NCBI RefSeq assembly: GCF_020873875.1
Contig: NZ_JAHWGU010000044.1
Span: 1-60,417 of the forward strand
DNA length: 60,417 nt
Source of the DNA: Actinoplanes sp. DH11
GTDB lineage: Bacteria > Actinomycetota > Actinomycetes > Mycobacteriales > Micromonosporaceae
Direction: 5' to 3'
The notes under the pieces were generated by a model that searched no databases, was not told the origin of the DNA, and saw nothing but the letters and a program-made list of their open reading frames with translations. Shown one piece after another: positions 32,465-40,392 of the stretch (positions are counted from its first letter, which is position 1; the number at the start of each line of letters is the position of its first letter). Position numbers and translations under genes: made by a program.

Positions 32465-32497
32465 GAGGCCCGGGGATTGGCCATATCCCCGGGCCTC
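32465..32497 (+). terminator. Terminator of the tRNA-like RNA locus
   Basis: Perfect 13-bp stem gaggcccggggat (32465-32477) / atccccgggcctc (32485-32497) with a 7-base loop. It lies between the RNA locus and the convergent aldose epimerase gene, so it may serve both. Confidence 0.85.
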
Positions 32498-32554
32498 ACC
32501 AACGACAACGGCGCCGCACGGACGAGGCGCCGCACTGACGAGGCGGCACCGGCC

Positions 32555-33547
32555 TCAGGCGACGCCGAAGCGGTAGATCGTGGTGGACCGGTACGTCTCC
32601 CCCGGCCGCAGCACCGTCGACGGGAACTCCGGCCGGTTCGGCGAGTCCGGGAAGTGCTGGGTTTCCAGGGCGAAGCCGTCACCCTGCCGGTACGCACGGC
32701 CGCCCGTCCCGGCGAACGTCCCGTCCAGGAAGTTCCCCGAGTAGAACTGCAACCCGGGCTCCGTGGTCAGCACTGTCAGGGTCCGGCCGGTGACCGGCTC
32801 GGCCACGTACGCGACCTCCCGCAACCCGGAGCCGCGCAGCACCCAGTTGTGGTCGTACCCGCCGCCCAGCAGCAACTGTTCCTCGTCGTCGCGGATCCGC
32901 GCGCCGATCGCCACCGGCTCCCGGAAGTCCATCGCGGTCCCGTCCACGGGCACGATCCGGCCGGTCGGGATCAGCCCGTCGCCGACCTCGGTGAACCCGT
33001 CGGCATCGAGCCGCAACAGGTGCCCGTAGACGTCCCCGGAACCGGCCCCGGCCAGGTTGAAGTAGCTGTGGTTGGTCAGGTTCACCACGGTCGGCGCGTC
33101 CGTGACGGCCTCGTAGTCGATGCGCAGCCCGTTGTCGTCGGTGAGCGTGTAGGTGACGGTCACCGACAACTCGCCCGGGAAGCCCTGGTCACCGTCGGCG
33201 CTGACGTGCTGGAGGACGAGGCTCGACGGACCCGGCGTGGCAGACCAGACGTGGCGATCGAAACCGGTCTCACCGCCGTGCAGCGTGTTGCCGGCGTCGT
33301 TGCGCGGCAGTTCCCGTGACTCGCCGTCGAGGGTGAACCGCCCGCCGGCGATCCGGTTGCCGTAACGGCCGATGATCGCACCGAAGTACGGGCCCGGATG
33401 GTCCGCGTACCCCTGCTGGTTCTCGAATCCGAGCACGACGTTCGCGATGCCGCCCGCCCGGTCCGGGACCTCGATGGACTGGATGATCCCGCCGTAGGGC
33501 AGGACGCGGACCCGCATGCCGGTGATGTTTGTCAATTCGACGGACAT
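32555..33547 (-). CDS. galM: Aldose 1-epimerase (mutarotase)
   Basis: 330 residues. It interconverts alpha and beta anomers of aldoses such as galactose. The catalytic His residues are in NTLHGGETGFD and LTNHSYFNLAG, and the catalytic Glu is in FALETQHFPDSPN, in the usual order. Further family blocks are GFENQQGYADHPGPYFGAII and PVDGTAMDFREP. No signal peptide, so cytoplasmic. Its start faces the secreted glycosidase gene at 33780 across a 232-base gap. That gap includes an agcgct core at about 33560, of the type used by LacI-family regulators, although no full palindrome is seen. Confidence 0.93.
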   Translation of the reverse strand: MSVELTNITGMRVRVLPYGGIIQSIEVPDRAGGIANVVLGFENQQGYADHPGPYFGAIIGRYGNRIAGGRFTLDGESRELPRNDAGNTLHGGETGFDRHVWSATPGPSSLVLQHVSADGDQGFPGELSVTVTYTLTDDNGLRIDYEAVTDAPTVVNLTNHSYFNLAGAGSGDVYGHLLRLDADGFTEVGDGLIPTGRIVPVDGTAMDFREPVAIGARIRDDEEQLLLGGGYDHNWVLRGSGLREVAYVAEPVTGRTLTVLTTEPGLQFYSGNFLDGTFAGTGGRAYRQGDGFALETQHFPDSPNRPEFPSTVLRPGETYRSTTIYRFGVA

Positions 33548-33779
33548 GCCGACGGATGTTAGCGCTCACGCAGCGCTCGGGAGGGCCGCCGGGTGGCTGC
33601 CGCCTACGGGGTGGCGGTCCGGAAGGTCTCGGCCACCCTCCGCCGGGTGGCACCGGGCGGGACCCGTACCGCACCCGCGATGACATCAACGAAGTCCTGT
33701 ACCGGGCCGGGCCGGCGCCGAAAGAGAGGCAACTCCCCAGACGTACACCAAAATTCGACCGAGAGGCCGGCCCCCGCTG

Positions 33780-35282
33780 ATGACCCGCGCACGCATCTGT
33801 GCCACCGCCCTGGCTTCCGCGCTGCTGATCGGCAGCGCCCTGTCTCCGGCCTCCGCCGCGCACGCCACCACCGGCGAGCCGGCGGCCACGACAGCCGCGG
33901 CGCAGGTCACGACGGTGCCGACCATGGCCGGCCGGCTGGCCGCGGTCCGGGCCGCCAAGTCCATCAACTACTACCCGTCGGACGCCGGCTGGTCAGCGAT
34001 GTGGACGAACTTCGACGCGACCCGGATCGACGCCGACCTGGCCCGCGCCGCCGAGTTGGGCGCCGACAACGTCCGGGTCATCGTCTTCCCGCAGGCGTTC
34101 GGCTACCCGAAGCCGACGGCCACCTACGCCGAGCGGCTCCGCAAGTTCGTCAGCATCGCGGCCGCGCACGACCTCACCGTCAAGCTGACCCTGTTCGACT
34201 GGTGGGACGGCTACTACGACGCGACCGGCAGCATCGGCTGGGCCACGGCGGTGCTCGCGCCGTACGTGGACGACCCGCGCGTCATCTCGGTCGAGCTGAA
34301 GAACGAGTTCCAGCCCGGCAACGCCGCCGCGGTCGCCTGGGTCCGGCAGGTGATCCCGGCGGTCCGGGCCGCCGCACCGACGATGCCGCTGACCCTGTCG
34401 GTCGACGGCGGCACCGGCGCGGCCGGCATGGCGCAGATCAAGTCGGAGCTGGCCACGACCCCGCTGGACTACTACGACTTCCACTTCTACGGCAACTCGG
34501 AGCGGTCCCTCGCCGAGATCCGCAAGGCGCAGGCGGCCGTGGCACCGGTGCCGATCGTGATCGGCGAGACCGGGCTGAGCAGTGCCACCGCCAGCGAGGG
34601 CGAGCAGGGCGCCTACCTGGCCCGGGTGTTCCGCGCCGCGAAGGAGGCGGGCGTCGGCTCGGTCTCGCCGTGGACGCTCAACGACTTCTCCGACAAGGCC
34701 ATCCCGAGCAACTCGACGGTGTCGACGATCCCCGCGCAGTACCGGTTCGGCCTCTACCGGGCCGACGGCAGCGCGAAGGTCGCCGCCGACGTGGTCCGCG
34801 CCGCGTGGACCACCGGCACGCTGCCGAACAGCTTCCTCAACCTGGGCTTCGAGGCGCCGGCCGCCGACTCGCCGTGGCGGCAGAACCTGCCCCAGGCCGG
34901 CACCGGCGTGGTCAGCACCGACATGCCGCGCAACGGCTCGCACTCGGTACGGTTCGCCGGCACCACCCGCACCACGAGCGGGCTGCCTTCCCTGGTCACC
35001 GCGCCGATCACGCCGGTGCAGCCGGGGTACCGCTGGCGGGCCGAGGCGTACGCCCGGGGCATCGACGCGACCGGCACCACCGAGATCGCGCTGAGCTGGT
35101 TCGACGCCGACGGGAAGTGGCTGAGCCAGAACACCTCGAACCGGCTGCCCGCGGGCGACACCGGCTGGACGAAGCTGGTCATCGAGACGGTCGCCCCGGC
35201 GGGGGCGGCGGGCGTGCAGCTGCACCTCAAGTCCGGTGACAACACCGGCACGGTGTGGTTCGACGACATCGGCATCTCCTGA
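33780..35282 (+). CDS. Secreted GH5-like glycoside hydrolase with C-terminal carbohydrate-binding domain
   Basis: 500 residues. Signal peptide MTRARICATALASALLIGSA ends near ASAAHA. The catalytic TIM barrel (about 55-345) shows ELGADNVRVIVFPQAF, the acid/base Glu in VISVELKNEFQP (beta-4) and the nucleophile Glu in VPIVIGETGLSS (beta-7), the clan GH-A arrangement. SPWTLNDFSD is at beta-8. The C-terminal 150 residues form a beta-sandwich of the CBM4/9 kind (LNLGFEAPAADSPW, TVWFDDIGIS). Cellulose, mannan or related beta-glucan is the likely target; the exact one is not clear. A terminator follows. Confidence 0.85.
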   Translation: MTRARICATALASALLIGSALSPASAAHATTGEPAATTAAAQVTTVPTMAGRLAAVRAAKSINYYPSDAGWSAMWTNFDATRIDADLARAAELGADNVRVIVFPQAFGYPKPTATYAERLRKFVSIAAAHDLTVKLTLFDWWDGYYDATGSIGWATAVLAPYVDDPRVISVELKNEFQPGNAAAVAWVRQVIPAVRAAAPTMPLTLSVDGGTGAAGMAQIKSELATTPLDYYDFHFYGNSERSLAEIRKAQAAVAPVPIVIGETGLSSATASEGEQGAYLARVFRAAKEAGVGSVSPWTLNDFSDKAIPSNSTVSTIPAQYRFGLYRADGSAKVAADVVRAAWTTGTLPNSFLNLGFEAPAADSPWRQNLPQAGTGVVSTDMPRNGSHSVRFAGTTRTTSGLPSLVTAPITPVQPGYRWRAEAYARGIDATGTTEIALSWFDADGKWLSQNTSNRLPAGDTGWTKLVIETVAPAGAAGVQLHLKSGDNTGTVWFDDIGIS

Positions 35283-35310
35283 CACATCCCCACGACGAGA
35301 ATCCGCGATC

Positions 35311-35341
35311 AGGCCGGCCGGGCGAGAAGCCCGGCCGGTCT
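35311..35341 (+). terminator. Terminator after the GH5-like gene
   Basis: aggccggccgggc / gcccggccggtct, 13 pairs including one G-T, around loop gagaa, followed by ttgtc. Confidence 0.8.
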
Positions 35342-35419
35342 TTGTCACGTCCGGGGCCCCGGCGGTGCTTCCCTGATGTGAAGCAACAAGTCGAACCGGC
35401 GCGGCAGAGGGGGCGGGCG

Positions 35420-35923
35420 GTGCATCCGGCGGTCCGAGCCGACCTGGAACAGGTCTTCCGCTCCGCCTACCCGCGGGTCGTCGCCGTCGCCGCCCGGGTC
35501 CTCGGTTCCCGCGACGAGGCCGAGGACGTCGCCCAGGAGGTGTTCCTCACCTTCGGCCGGTCGTCGGTGCCGGCGGCCGAGGCGGCCGGGTGGCTCACCG
35601 TCGCCGCGGCACACACCGCGCTCAACCATCTGCGCAGCGGCCGGCGCCGGACCACCCGCGAGGAGGCCGCCGGCGTGGTCGATCCGGTGGCACCGGACGT
35701 CGCCGACACCGTGGTGGCCCGCGAGGAACGGCGCCGGGTCCGCGCCGCCCTGGCCCGGCTCCCCCGGCGGCAGGCGGTCGCCCTGGTCCTGCGGCACAGC
35801 GGACTCAGTTACGCCGAGGTCGCCGCCGCTCTCGAACTCTCCCCCGGCAGCGTGGGCACCACCGTGCGACGCGCCGAGTCCGCCCTACGCGAGGAGCTGA
35901 ACCGCCATGCGTCACCCCAGTGA
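35420..35923 (+). CDS. ECF RNA polymerase sigma factor
   Basis: 167 residues from GTG 35420, chosen because gaggggg lies a few bases upstream; a GTG at 35378 is the alternative. Region 2 reads LEQVFRSAYPRVVAVAARVL, then AEDVAQEVFLTFGR. Region 4 reads RLPRRQAVALVLRHSGLSYA, then LSPGSVGTTVRRAESAL. It overlaps the next gene by 17 bases. That gene encodes a zinc-finger-type anti-sigma factor, followed by an ABC transporter pair, all tightly overlapped. The regulon may therefore include this operon. The stimulus is unknown. Confidence 0.88.
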   Translation: MHPAVRADLEQVFRSAYPRVVAVAARVLGSRDEAEDVAQEVFLTFGRSSVPAAEAAGWLTVAAAHTALNHLRSGRRRTTREEAAGVVDPVAPDVADTVVAREERRRVRAALARLPRRQAVALVLRHSGLSYAEVAAALELSPGSVGTTVRRAESALREELNRHASPQ

Positions 35924-37004
35924 CGGCACCCTGCGCCGGCTCGTGGACGAGCCGGACGGTGTCGCCGACACCGACCACGACCACATCGCCGGCTGCCCGG
36001 CCTGCCAGACCACCCTGGCCGGCGTACGCCACGACGCCCGCACCGCCGCCACCGCGCTGACCTCCCACGTCGAGGAACCCGACATCGACGCCGGTTGGCA
36101 CCGTCTGTCCGCGACGATAGCCGCGGGCACCCCGGCCGGGCAGCCGGTGAGCAGGCAGCCGGTGAGCAGGGGCGGCGCCGGCTGGCGCACCGCCCTGCGT
36201 CGCCCCGCGGTCGCGATCACCGCGGCGGTCGCCCTGCTCAGCGGCGCCACCGCGGCGGCCGCCACCGACTGGCTGCAGATCTTCCGGACCGAACAGATCG
36301 CCCCGGTGACCATCAGCCAGGCGGACCTGCTCAAGCTTCCCGATCTTTCCGGGTACGGGGACGTAAAGCTCACCGAGCCCGCGCGAATCCGTGCCGTCCC
36401 CGATGCGATGGCAGCGCAGGAGACCGCCGGCCTGGCCGTTCCCCAGGTGGCCCAGCTGCCCGGCGGCGTCACCGGGCAACCGCAGTACCAGGCCGGCGAC
36501 CGGGTCAGCGCCGAGTTCACCTTCTCCGCCGCCAAGGCCGCCCGCGCCGCCGCCGACGCCGGGCACACGCTGCCGCCCATGCCGGCCGGCCTCGACGGCA
36601 GCCGGTTCCGGCTCACCGCCGGCCCGGGCGTCGCGGCCGTGTGGAACTCCGGGCAGGGCGTGCCGGCCCTGATCGTCGGCCGGGCCGTCGCGCCGGCCGC
36701 GTACTCCGACGGCGTACCGTTCGCCACCGCCCGCGACTACCTGCTCTCCCTCTCCGGCCTGCCGCAGGACGTGGCCGCGCAGCTGCGCGGCTTCACCGGG
36801 GACGGCCGCACCATGCCGGTGCACGTGCTGGCCGAGGAGTTGTCCAGCGCTCCCGCCGACGTCGGTGGCATACCCGCGACCGTGCTCACCTCCAAGGACC
36901 AGGTCCTGGCGGCGGTCGTCTGGGTCCGCGACGGCGTGGTAACCGTGGTCGCCGGCTCGCTGACCGCCGACGAGGTGCTGACCGTGGCGCGAGGTCTGCG
37001 GTGA
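35907..37004 (+). CDS. Membrane anti-sigma factor with HxxxCxxC motif
   Basis: 365 residues. The cytoplasmic N-terminus has DTDHDHIAGCPACQTTL (His-x3-Cys-x2-Cys), the zinc anti-sigma signature. One membrane helix (AVAITAAVALLSGATAAAAT, about residue 100) is followed by an external domain with no known catalytic motif (LPDLSGYGDVKLTEPARI, FTFSAAKAARAAADAGHTL). It should hold the sigma factor at the membrane until a signal changes the external part. Its stop overlaps the ABC ATPase start (GTGA at 37001-37004). Confidence 0.82.
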   Translation: MRHPSDGTLRRLVDEPDGVADTDHDHIAGCPACQTTLAGVRHDARTAATALTSHVEEPDIDAGWHRLSATIAAGTPAGQPVSRQPVSRGGAGWRTALRRPAVAITAAVALLSGATAAAATDWLQIFRTEQIAPVTISQADLLKLPDLSGYGDVKLTEPARIRAVPDAMAAQETAGLAVPQVAQLPGGVTGQPQYQAGDRVSAEFTFSAAKAARAAADAGHTLPPMPAGLDGSRFRLTAGPGVAAVWNSGQGVPALIVGRAVAPAAYSDGVPFATARDYLLSLSGLPQDVAAQLRGFTGDGRTMPVHVLAEELSSAPADVGGIPATVLTSKDQVLAAVVWVRDGVVTVVAGSLTADEVLTVARGLR

Positions 37005-37903
37005 GCGCCGCGGTCTGGGCGTCCGGGCTGCGCAAACGCTACCGGCGGCGGACCGCCGTGGACGACGTGTCGTTCAGCGTCGCCCGCGGCGAGCTGATGG
37101 GGCTGCTGGGCCCGAACGGCGCGGGCAAGACCACCGTCATCAAGATGCTGCTCGGCCTGGTGCGCCCCGACGCCGGCGAGGTCATGCTGCTCGGCCGCCC
37201 GGCCCGGGACCCGGCGTCCCGCGCCCGGGTCGGTTACCTGCCCGAACTCTTCCGATATCAGCCGTGGCTGACCGCCGCCGAAGTGCTCGGCCTGCATGTC
37301 CGGCTGGCCGGGCTCACCGTGCCGGACGCCGAGCGGCGGGAGTGCCTGGGCACGGTCGGGCTCGCGGACCGGGCCGGCGACCGGGTCGGCGGCTTCTCCA
37401 AAGGCATGCAGCAGCGGCTCGGGCTGGCCGTCGCGCTCGTCGCCCGCCCCGAGTTCGTGGTGCTCGACGAACCGACGAGCGCCCTCGACCCGCTCGGCCG
37501 GGCCGACGTGCGCGACCTGCTGCTGTCCCTGAAGGAGCGCGGGGTGGCGGTCCTGCTCAACTCGCACCTGATCGGCGAGGTGGAACGGGTCTGCGACCGG
37601 GTGCTCATCCTGGACCGCGGCCGGGTGGCGGCGGCCGGGACGCTTCCCGAACTGCTCGGCGGCCGGGAGTTGCGGCTGCGGCTCGACGAGGTGAGCTCCG
37701 ACGCGGAACGCCGCCTCAAGGAGGTCGGCGAACTCACCTGCACCGGCGAGGAGTACACCGTGGCGCTGCGGGACCCCGAGGTCATCCCGGACCTGGTGGC
37801 CGACCTGGTCGCGCTCGGTGTCCGGGTGCACGCGGTCGAACCGGGACGGGTCAGCCTGGAGGAACGGCTGCTGGGCATCCTGCGGGCCGGGGGCGAGCGG
37901 TGA
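37001..37903 (+). CDS. ABC transporter ATP-binding protein
   Basis: 300 residues from GTG 37001. Walker A GPNGAGKTTV, Q-loop region GYLPELFRYQPWLTAAEVL, signature FSKGMQQRLGLAVALV, Walker B FVVLDEPTSALDPLGR and the switch His in LLNSHLIGEVE. This is the CcmA/NosF-type subfamily that pairs with ABC-2 type permeases. The C-terminal extension (LRLRLDEVSSDAERRLKEVG) is typical of these. The permease starts with a 4-base overlap. Substrate unknown; drug, lipid or metal-cofactor export are options. Confidence 0.93.
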   Translation: MSAAVWASGLRKRYRRRTAVDDVSFSVARGELMGLLGPNGAGKTTVIKMLLGLVRPDAGEVMLLGRPARDPASRARVGYLPELFRYQPWLTAAEVLGLHVRLAGLTVPDAERRECLGTVGLADRAGDRVGGFSKGMQQRLGLAVALVARPEFVVLDEPTSALDPLGRADVRDLLLSLKERGVAVLLNSHLIGEVERVCDRVLILDRGRVAAAGTLPELLGGRELRLRLDEVSSDAERRLKEVGELTCTGEEYTVALRDPEVIPDLVADLVALGVRVHAVEPGRVSLEERLLGILRAGGER

Positions 37904-38748
37904 GCGTACGCGTCATCCTCACCATCGCCCGGCTCACCCTCCAGGAGGCCGCCCGCCGCCGGGTGTTGCGCTCGCTCGCCGTTCTCACCGTCCTGCTGCT
38001 GGCGGTCAGCGCCTGGGGTTTCTCCCGCATCGACGCCGAGTTCGGCGACCTGACCAGCGGGGAGGCCCGGCTCGCCGCCGCCATGGTGCTCAACCTGGTG
38101 ATGTTCGGGCTCAGCCTGATCGCCGCGCTGGGCACCGCGTTCCTGGCCGGGCCCACCCTGGCCGGCGAGATCGAGTCGGGCATCGCGCTGGCGGTGCTGG
38201 GCCGGCCGGTGCGCCGCGCCGCGATCCTGCTCGGCAAATGGCTGGGCCTGGTCGTGTTCGGCACCGGGTTCGTGGCCGCGGCCGGGCTGGCCCTGCTGCT
38301 CATCGTCCGGGGCACCGCCGGTTACTGGCCACCGGAACCGGTCACCGGCCTGGCCCTGCTCGCCGGCCAGGCGGTCGCGCTGCTCACCCTGGCGCTGCTG
38401 CTCTCGACCGCGATCTCGCCGATGGCCTCCGGCATCGTGGCGGTCGGCCTGTTCGGCGCCACCTGGGTCGCCGGGGTGGTCGGCAACGTCGGCGTGGCCC
38501 TGGCCAACCCGGGTATCGAACGGATCGGCACGGTCTCGCAGGTGCTGCTGCCGACCGACGGGCTGTGGCGTGGTGCGATGCGCTGCTTCCAGGACCCGTC
38601 GCTGTTCGCCCAGTTCGGGCAGGCGTTCGAGGCCCATCCGTTCCTCAGCATCGCGCCGCTGACCGTGCCGTACCTTCTCTGGTCCCTGCTCTGGGTCTTG
38701 ATCGTCCTGGCCCTGGCCGGTGTCGCCTTCCAGCGGCGCGACCTGTGA
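37900..38748 (+). CDS. ABC-2-type permease (NosY-like)
   Basis: 282 residues from GTG 37900. Six helices: RSLAVLTVLLLAVSAWGFS, AAAMVLNLVMFGLSLIAALG, WLGLVVFGTGFVAAAGLALL, ALLAGQAVALLTLALLLSTA, VAVGLFGATWVAGVVGNVG and YLLWSLLWVLIVLALAGVAF. The loop LAGEIESGIALAVLGRPVRR after helix 2 is characteristic of NosY/ABC-2 proteins. It forms a transporter with the ATPase encoded just upstream, within the sigma/anti-sigma operon. A hairpin follows. Confidence 0.9.
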   Translation: MSVRVILTIARLTLQEAARRRVLRSLAVLTVLLLAVSAWGFSRIDAEFGDLTSGEARLAAAMVLNLVMFGLSLIAALGTAFLAGPTLAGEIESGIALAVLGRPVRRAAILLGKWLGLVVFGTGFVAAAGLALLLIVRGTAGYWPPEPVTGLALLAGQAVALLTLALLLSTAISPMASGIVAVGLFGATWVAGVVGNVGVALANPGIERIGTVSQVLLPTDGLWRGAMRCFQDPSLFAQFGQAFEAHPFLSIAPLTVPYLLWSLLWVLIVLALAGVAFQRRDL

Positions 38749-38760
38749 GGCGCCCGCCTG

Positions 38761-38780
38761 GTCGGCCCTGGCGGGCCGAC
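38761..38780 (+). terminator. Terminator after the ABC permease
   Basis: gtcggccc / gggccgac, an 8-bp perfect stem with loop tggc, 12 bases after the stop. Confidence 0.65.
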
Positions 38781-38862
38781 AGAGATCGTTAGCCGGTAGT
38801 TGACCACGGGTAGCCATGCGCGGTACCGGCATTCCCGGTGCAGGCCGAAAGGACGTTCCGCG

Positions 38863-40005
38863 ATGACTTCCACGATTACCAGTCCCCTGACGGTGGTCGG
38901 CGACCCGGCCCGGCCGGCGCTGACCGTCGGGGTGGAGGAGGAGTTTCTCCTGCTCGACCCGGTGACCGGAGCCAACGTTCCGGTCGCCGAGCAGGTGCGC
39001 ACGGCTTTGCCGCGGCGGCTCCGTGAGCAGAGCCGGCAGGAGATGCGGCGCAGCATGATGGAACTCGTCACCGGCGTGTGCACCGACCTCGGTGACGTGC
39101 GCGCCCAGCTGGTCGCTCTGCGGCAGAGCGCGGCCTGCGTGGCGGAATCGGCCGGGGCACGGCTCGTCGCGGTGGGCGCCACGCCCGTCGGCGAACCCGA
39201 CCGCGGTGTCCCGTCCGGCCCCCGATACCAGGACATCGTCGACAGGTACGGGCCGGTGGCGCTCGACCCGGCAGTCTGCGGCATGCATGTGCACGTGGGC
39301 GTACCGGATCGCGACCTCGCCGTTCAGGTCTGCAACCACCTGCAGGTCTGGTTGCCGGTGATCCAGGCGATGACCAGCAACTCGCCGTTCTTCGAAGGGG
39401 CGGACACCGGGCACGCCAGCTGGCGGTCCGTGCAGTTGCGGCGCTGGCCCGGTGTGGCACCGACGCCGCATTTCAGCACCGCCGACGAGTACGACGCCAC
39501 CGTCACCGACCTGCTCGAGTCCGGCGTCCTGCTCGACGAGGCGACGGTCTACTGGTACGCCCGTCTCTCCGCCTCCTACCCCACCGTGGAGGTCCGCATC
39601 GGTGACGTCTGCACCGACGTCGACGACGCCGTCCTGGTCACCGCCCTGATCCGGGCCGCCGTCGCCACCGCCGTCGCCGACATCGTGGACGGCCGCCCGG
39701 CTCCGGTGCTCCGGGAGTGCGTGGTCGACGCCGCGCACTGGCGGGCCGCCCGCGAAGGCCTCGGCGGTGAACTCATCGACCTGCGCCTCGGCCACGCGCG
39801 GCCGGCCTGGGAACTCGTCGACGAGTTCTTCGCCACGGTCAGCCCGGCCCTGCTCGCCACCGGCGATCTCACCCTCGTCGTGGACGGCTTGGCCCGGTTG
39901 CGGCACACCGGCGACGGCGCCGCCCGGCAGCGCAGCCTCCACCAGGGCACCGGCAGCCTCCCGGCGGTGCTGACCACCCTCGCCGAGTGGACCCGGGCGG
40001 GCTGA
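38863..40005 (+). CDS. YbdK-type glutamate-cysteine ligase (carboxylate-amine ligase)
   Basis: 380 residues from ATG 38863, with gaaagga upstream. It starts with the GCS2 strand LTVGVEEEFLLLDP (Glu ligands), then RRSMMELVTGVC, CGMHVHVGVPDRDLAVQ, NSPFFEGADTGHASWR and VEVRIGDVCTDVDDAV, all in the order of the family. These proteins make gamma-glutamyl bonds with weak glutamate-cysteine activity; the true amine substrate in actinobacteria, which use mycothiol, is often unclear. A degenerate paralogue lies at 11311. A small acidic protein gene follows 74 bases downstream. Confidence 0.9.
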   Translation: MTSTITSPLTVVGDPARPALTVGVEEEFLLLDPVTGANVPVAEQVRTALPRRLREQSRQEMRRSMMELVTGVCTDLGDVRAQLVALRQSAACVAESAGARLVAVGATPVGEPDRGVPSGPRYQDIVDRYGPVALDPAVCGMHVHVGVPDRDLAVQVCNHLQVWLPVIQAMTSNSPFFEGADTGHASWRSVQLRRWPGVAPTPHFSTADEYDATVTDLLESGVLLDEATVYWYARLSASYPTVEVRIGDVCTDVDDAVLVTALIRAAVATAVADIVDGRPAPVLRECVVDAAHWRAAREGLGGELIDLRLGHARPAWELVDEFFATVSPALLATGDLTLVVDGLARLRHTGDGAARQRSLHQGTGSLPAVLTTLAEWTRAG

Positions 40006-40079
40006 TCCGCCGGGTCGTCGCCCACCGCCGCCGGCCCACCCGATCGTTTAGCGGCCGGGAGCCGGGGAAGTCGCAGCGT

Positions 40080-40280
40080 ATGACTGATGAGCAGCGCACC
40101 GAGCGGCACCCGACCGACGAGCCGGACGGCACCCCGGCGTACCAGGCGTCCCTGCGCAGCCCGGGCGAATCAGTGCAGGGCGCCGAACCGGAGACGACCG
40201 GGGAGAGCGCTTCCGCCGACCGCAGTGGCTACGACACGGACGCCGTCTCCGGCGACACCGAGATGTACCGGCCGGACTGA
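40080..40280 (+). CDS. Small acidic hydrophilic protein
   Basis: 66 residues from ATG 40080 (MTDEQRTERHPTDEPDGTPA), strongly acidic, no hydrophobic segment, ending TDAVSGDTEMYRPD. The ribosome site ccggggaag lies upstream. It looks disordered. It follows the ligase, and may be co-transcribed. I recognise no family. Confidence 0.55.
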   Translation: MTDEQRTERHPTDEPDGTPAYQASLRSPGESVQGAEPETTGESASADRSGYDTDAVSGDTEMYRPD

Positions 40281-40392
40281 CCCCTTCCGCCGTGATCGGG
40301 CGCCCAGCGACGCCGGGCGCCCGCACGCCCGTACACCCCGCCGGGCCGTCCGCACGCCCGCCGCCCTCGACGTGAACGCTTAGGCTCCGGTT

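Larger units (their letters stand above)
32108..32497 (+). ncRNA. Multi-module tRNA-like RNA locus (permuted tRNA / Y-RNA-like)
   Basis: This gene-free stretch of about 390 bases holds two complete tRNA-like modules in permuted order (see 32189 and 32336). It also has a 6-bp hairpin just after the upstream stop (tccccg 32119-32124 / cgggga 32133-32138) and a third D-arm-like piece (gcaattcagtggtaaagag, about 32448-32466). A strong terminator ends it. T-loops, CCA triplets, T8-A9 and D-loop GG are intact, so constraint is apparent. Normal tRNA order does not work, since consecutive 5' and 3' halves in the usual sense have non-matching acceptors. Established parallels are YrlA Y RNAs, whose tRNA-like module is closed at the acceptor end, and permuted tRNA genes of red algae. 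Which applies is unknown. Confidence 0.75.

Noticed and set aside
32108..32497. Ordinary tandem tRNA genes
   Set aside because: Reading from each 5' acceptor strand to the next 3' strand gives non-complementary acceptors and no normal anticodon arm, so these are not standard tRNAs.
33548..33779. LacI-type operator between galM and the GH5-like gene
   Set aside because: Only an agcgct core with poor flanking symmetry is seen, so it is noted in the galM entry but not listed as a site.
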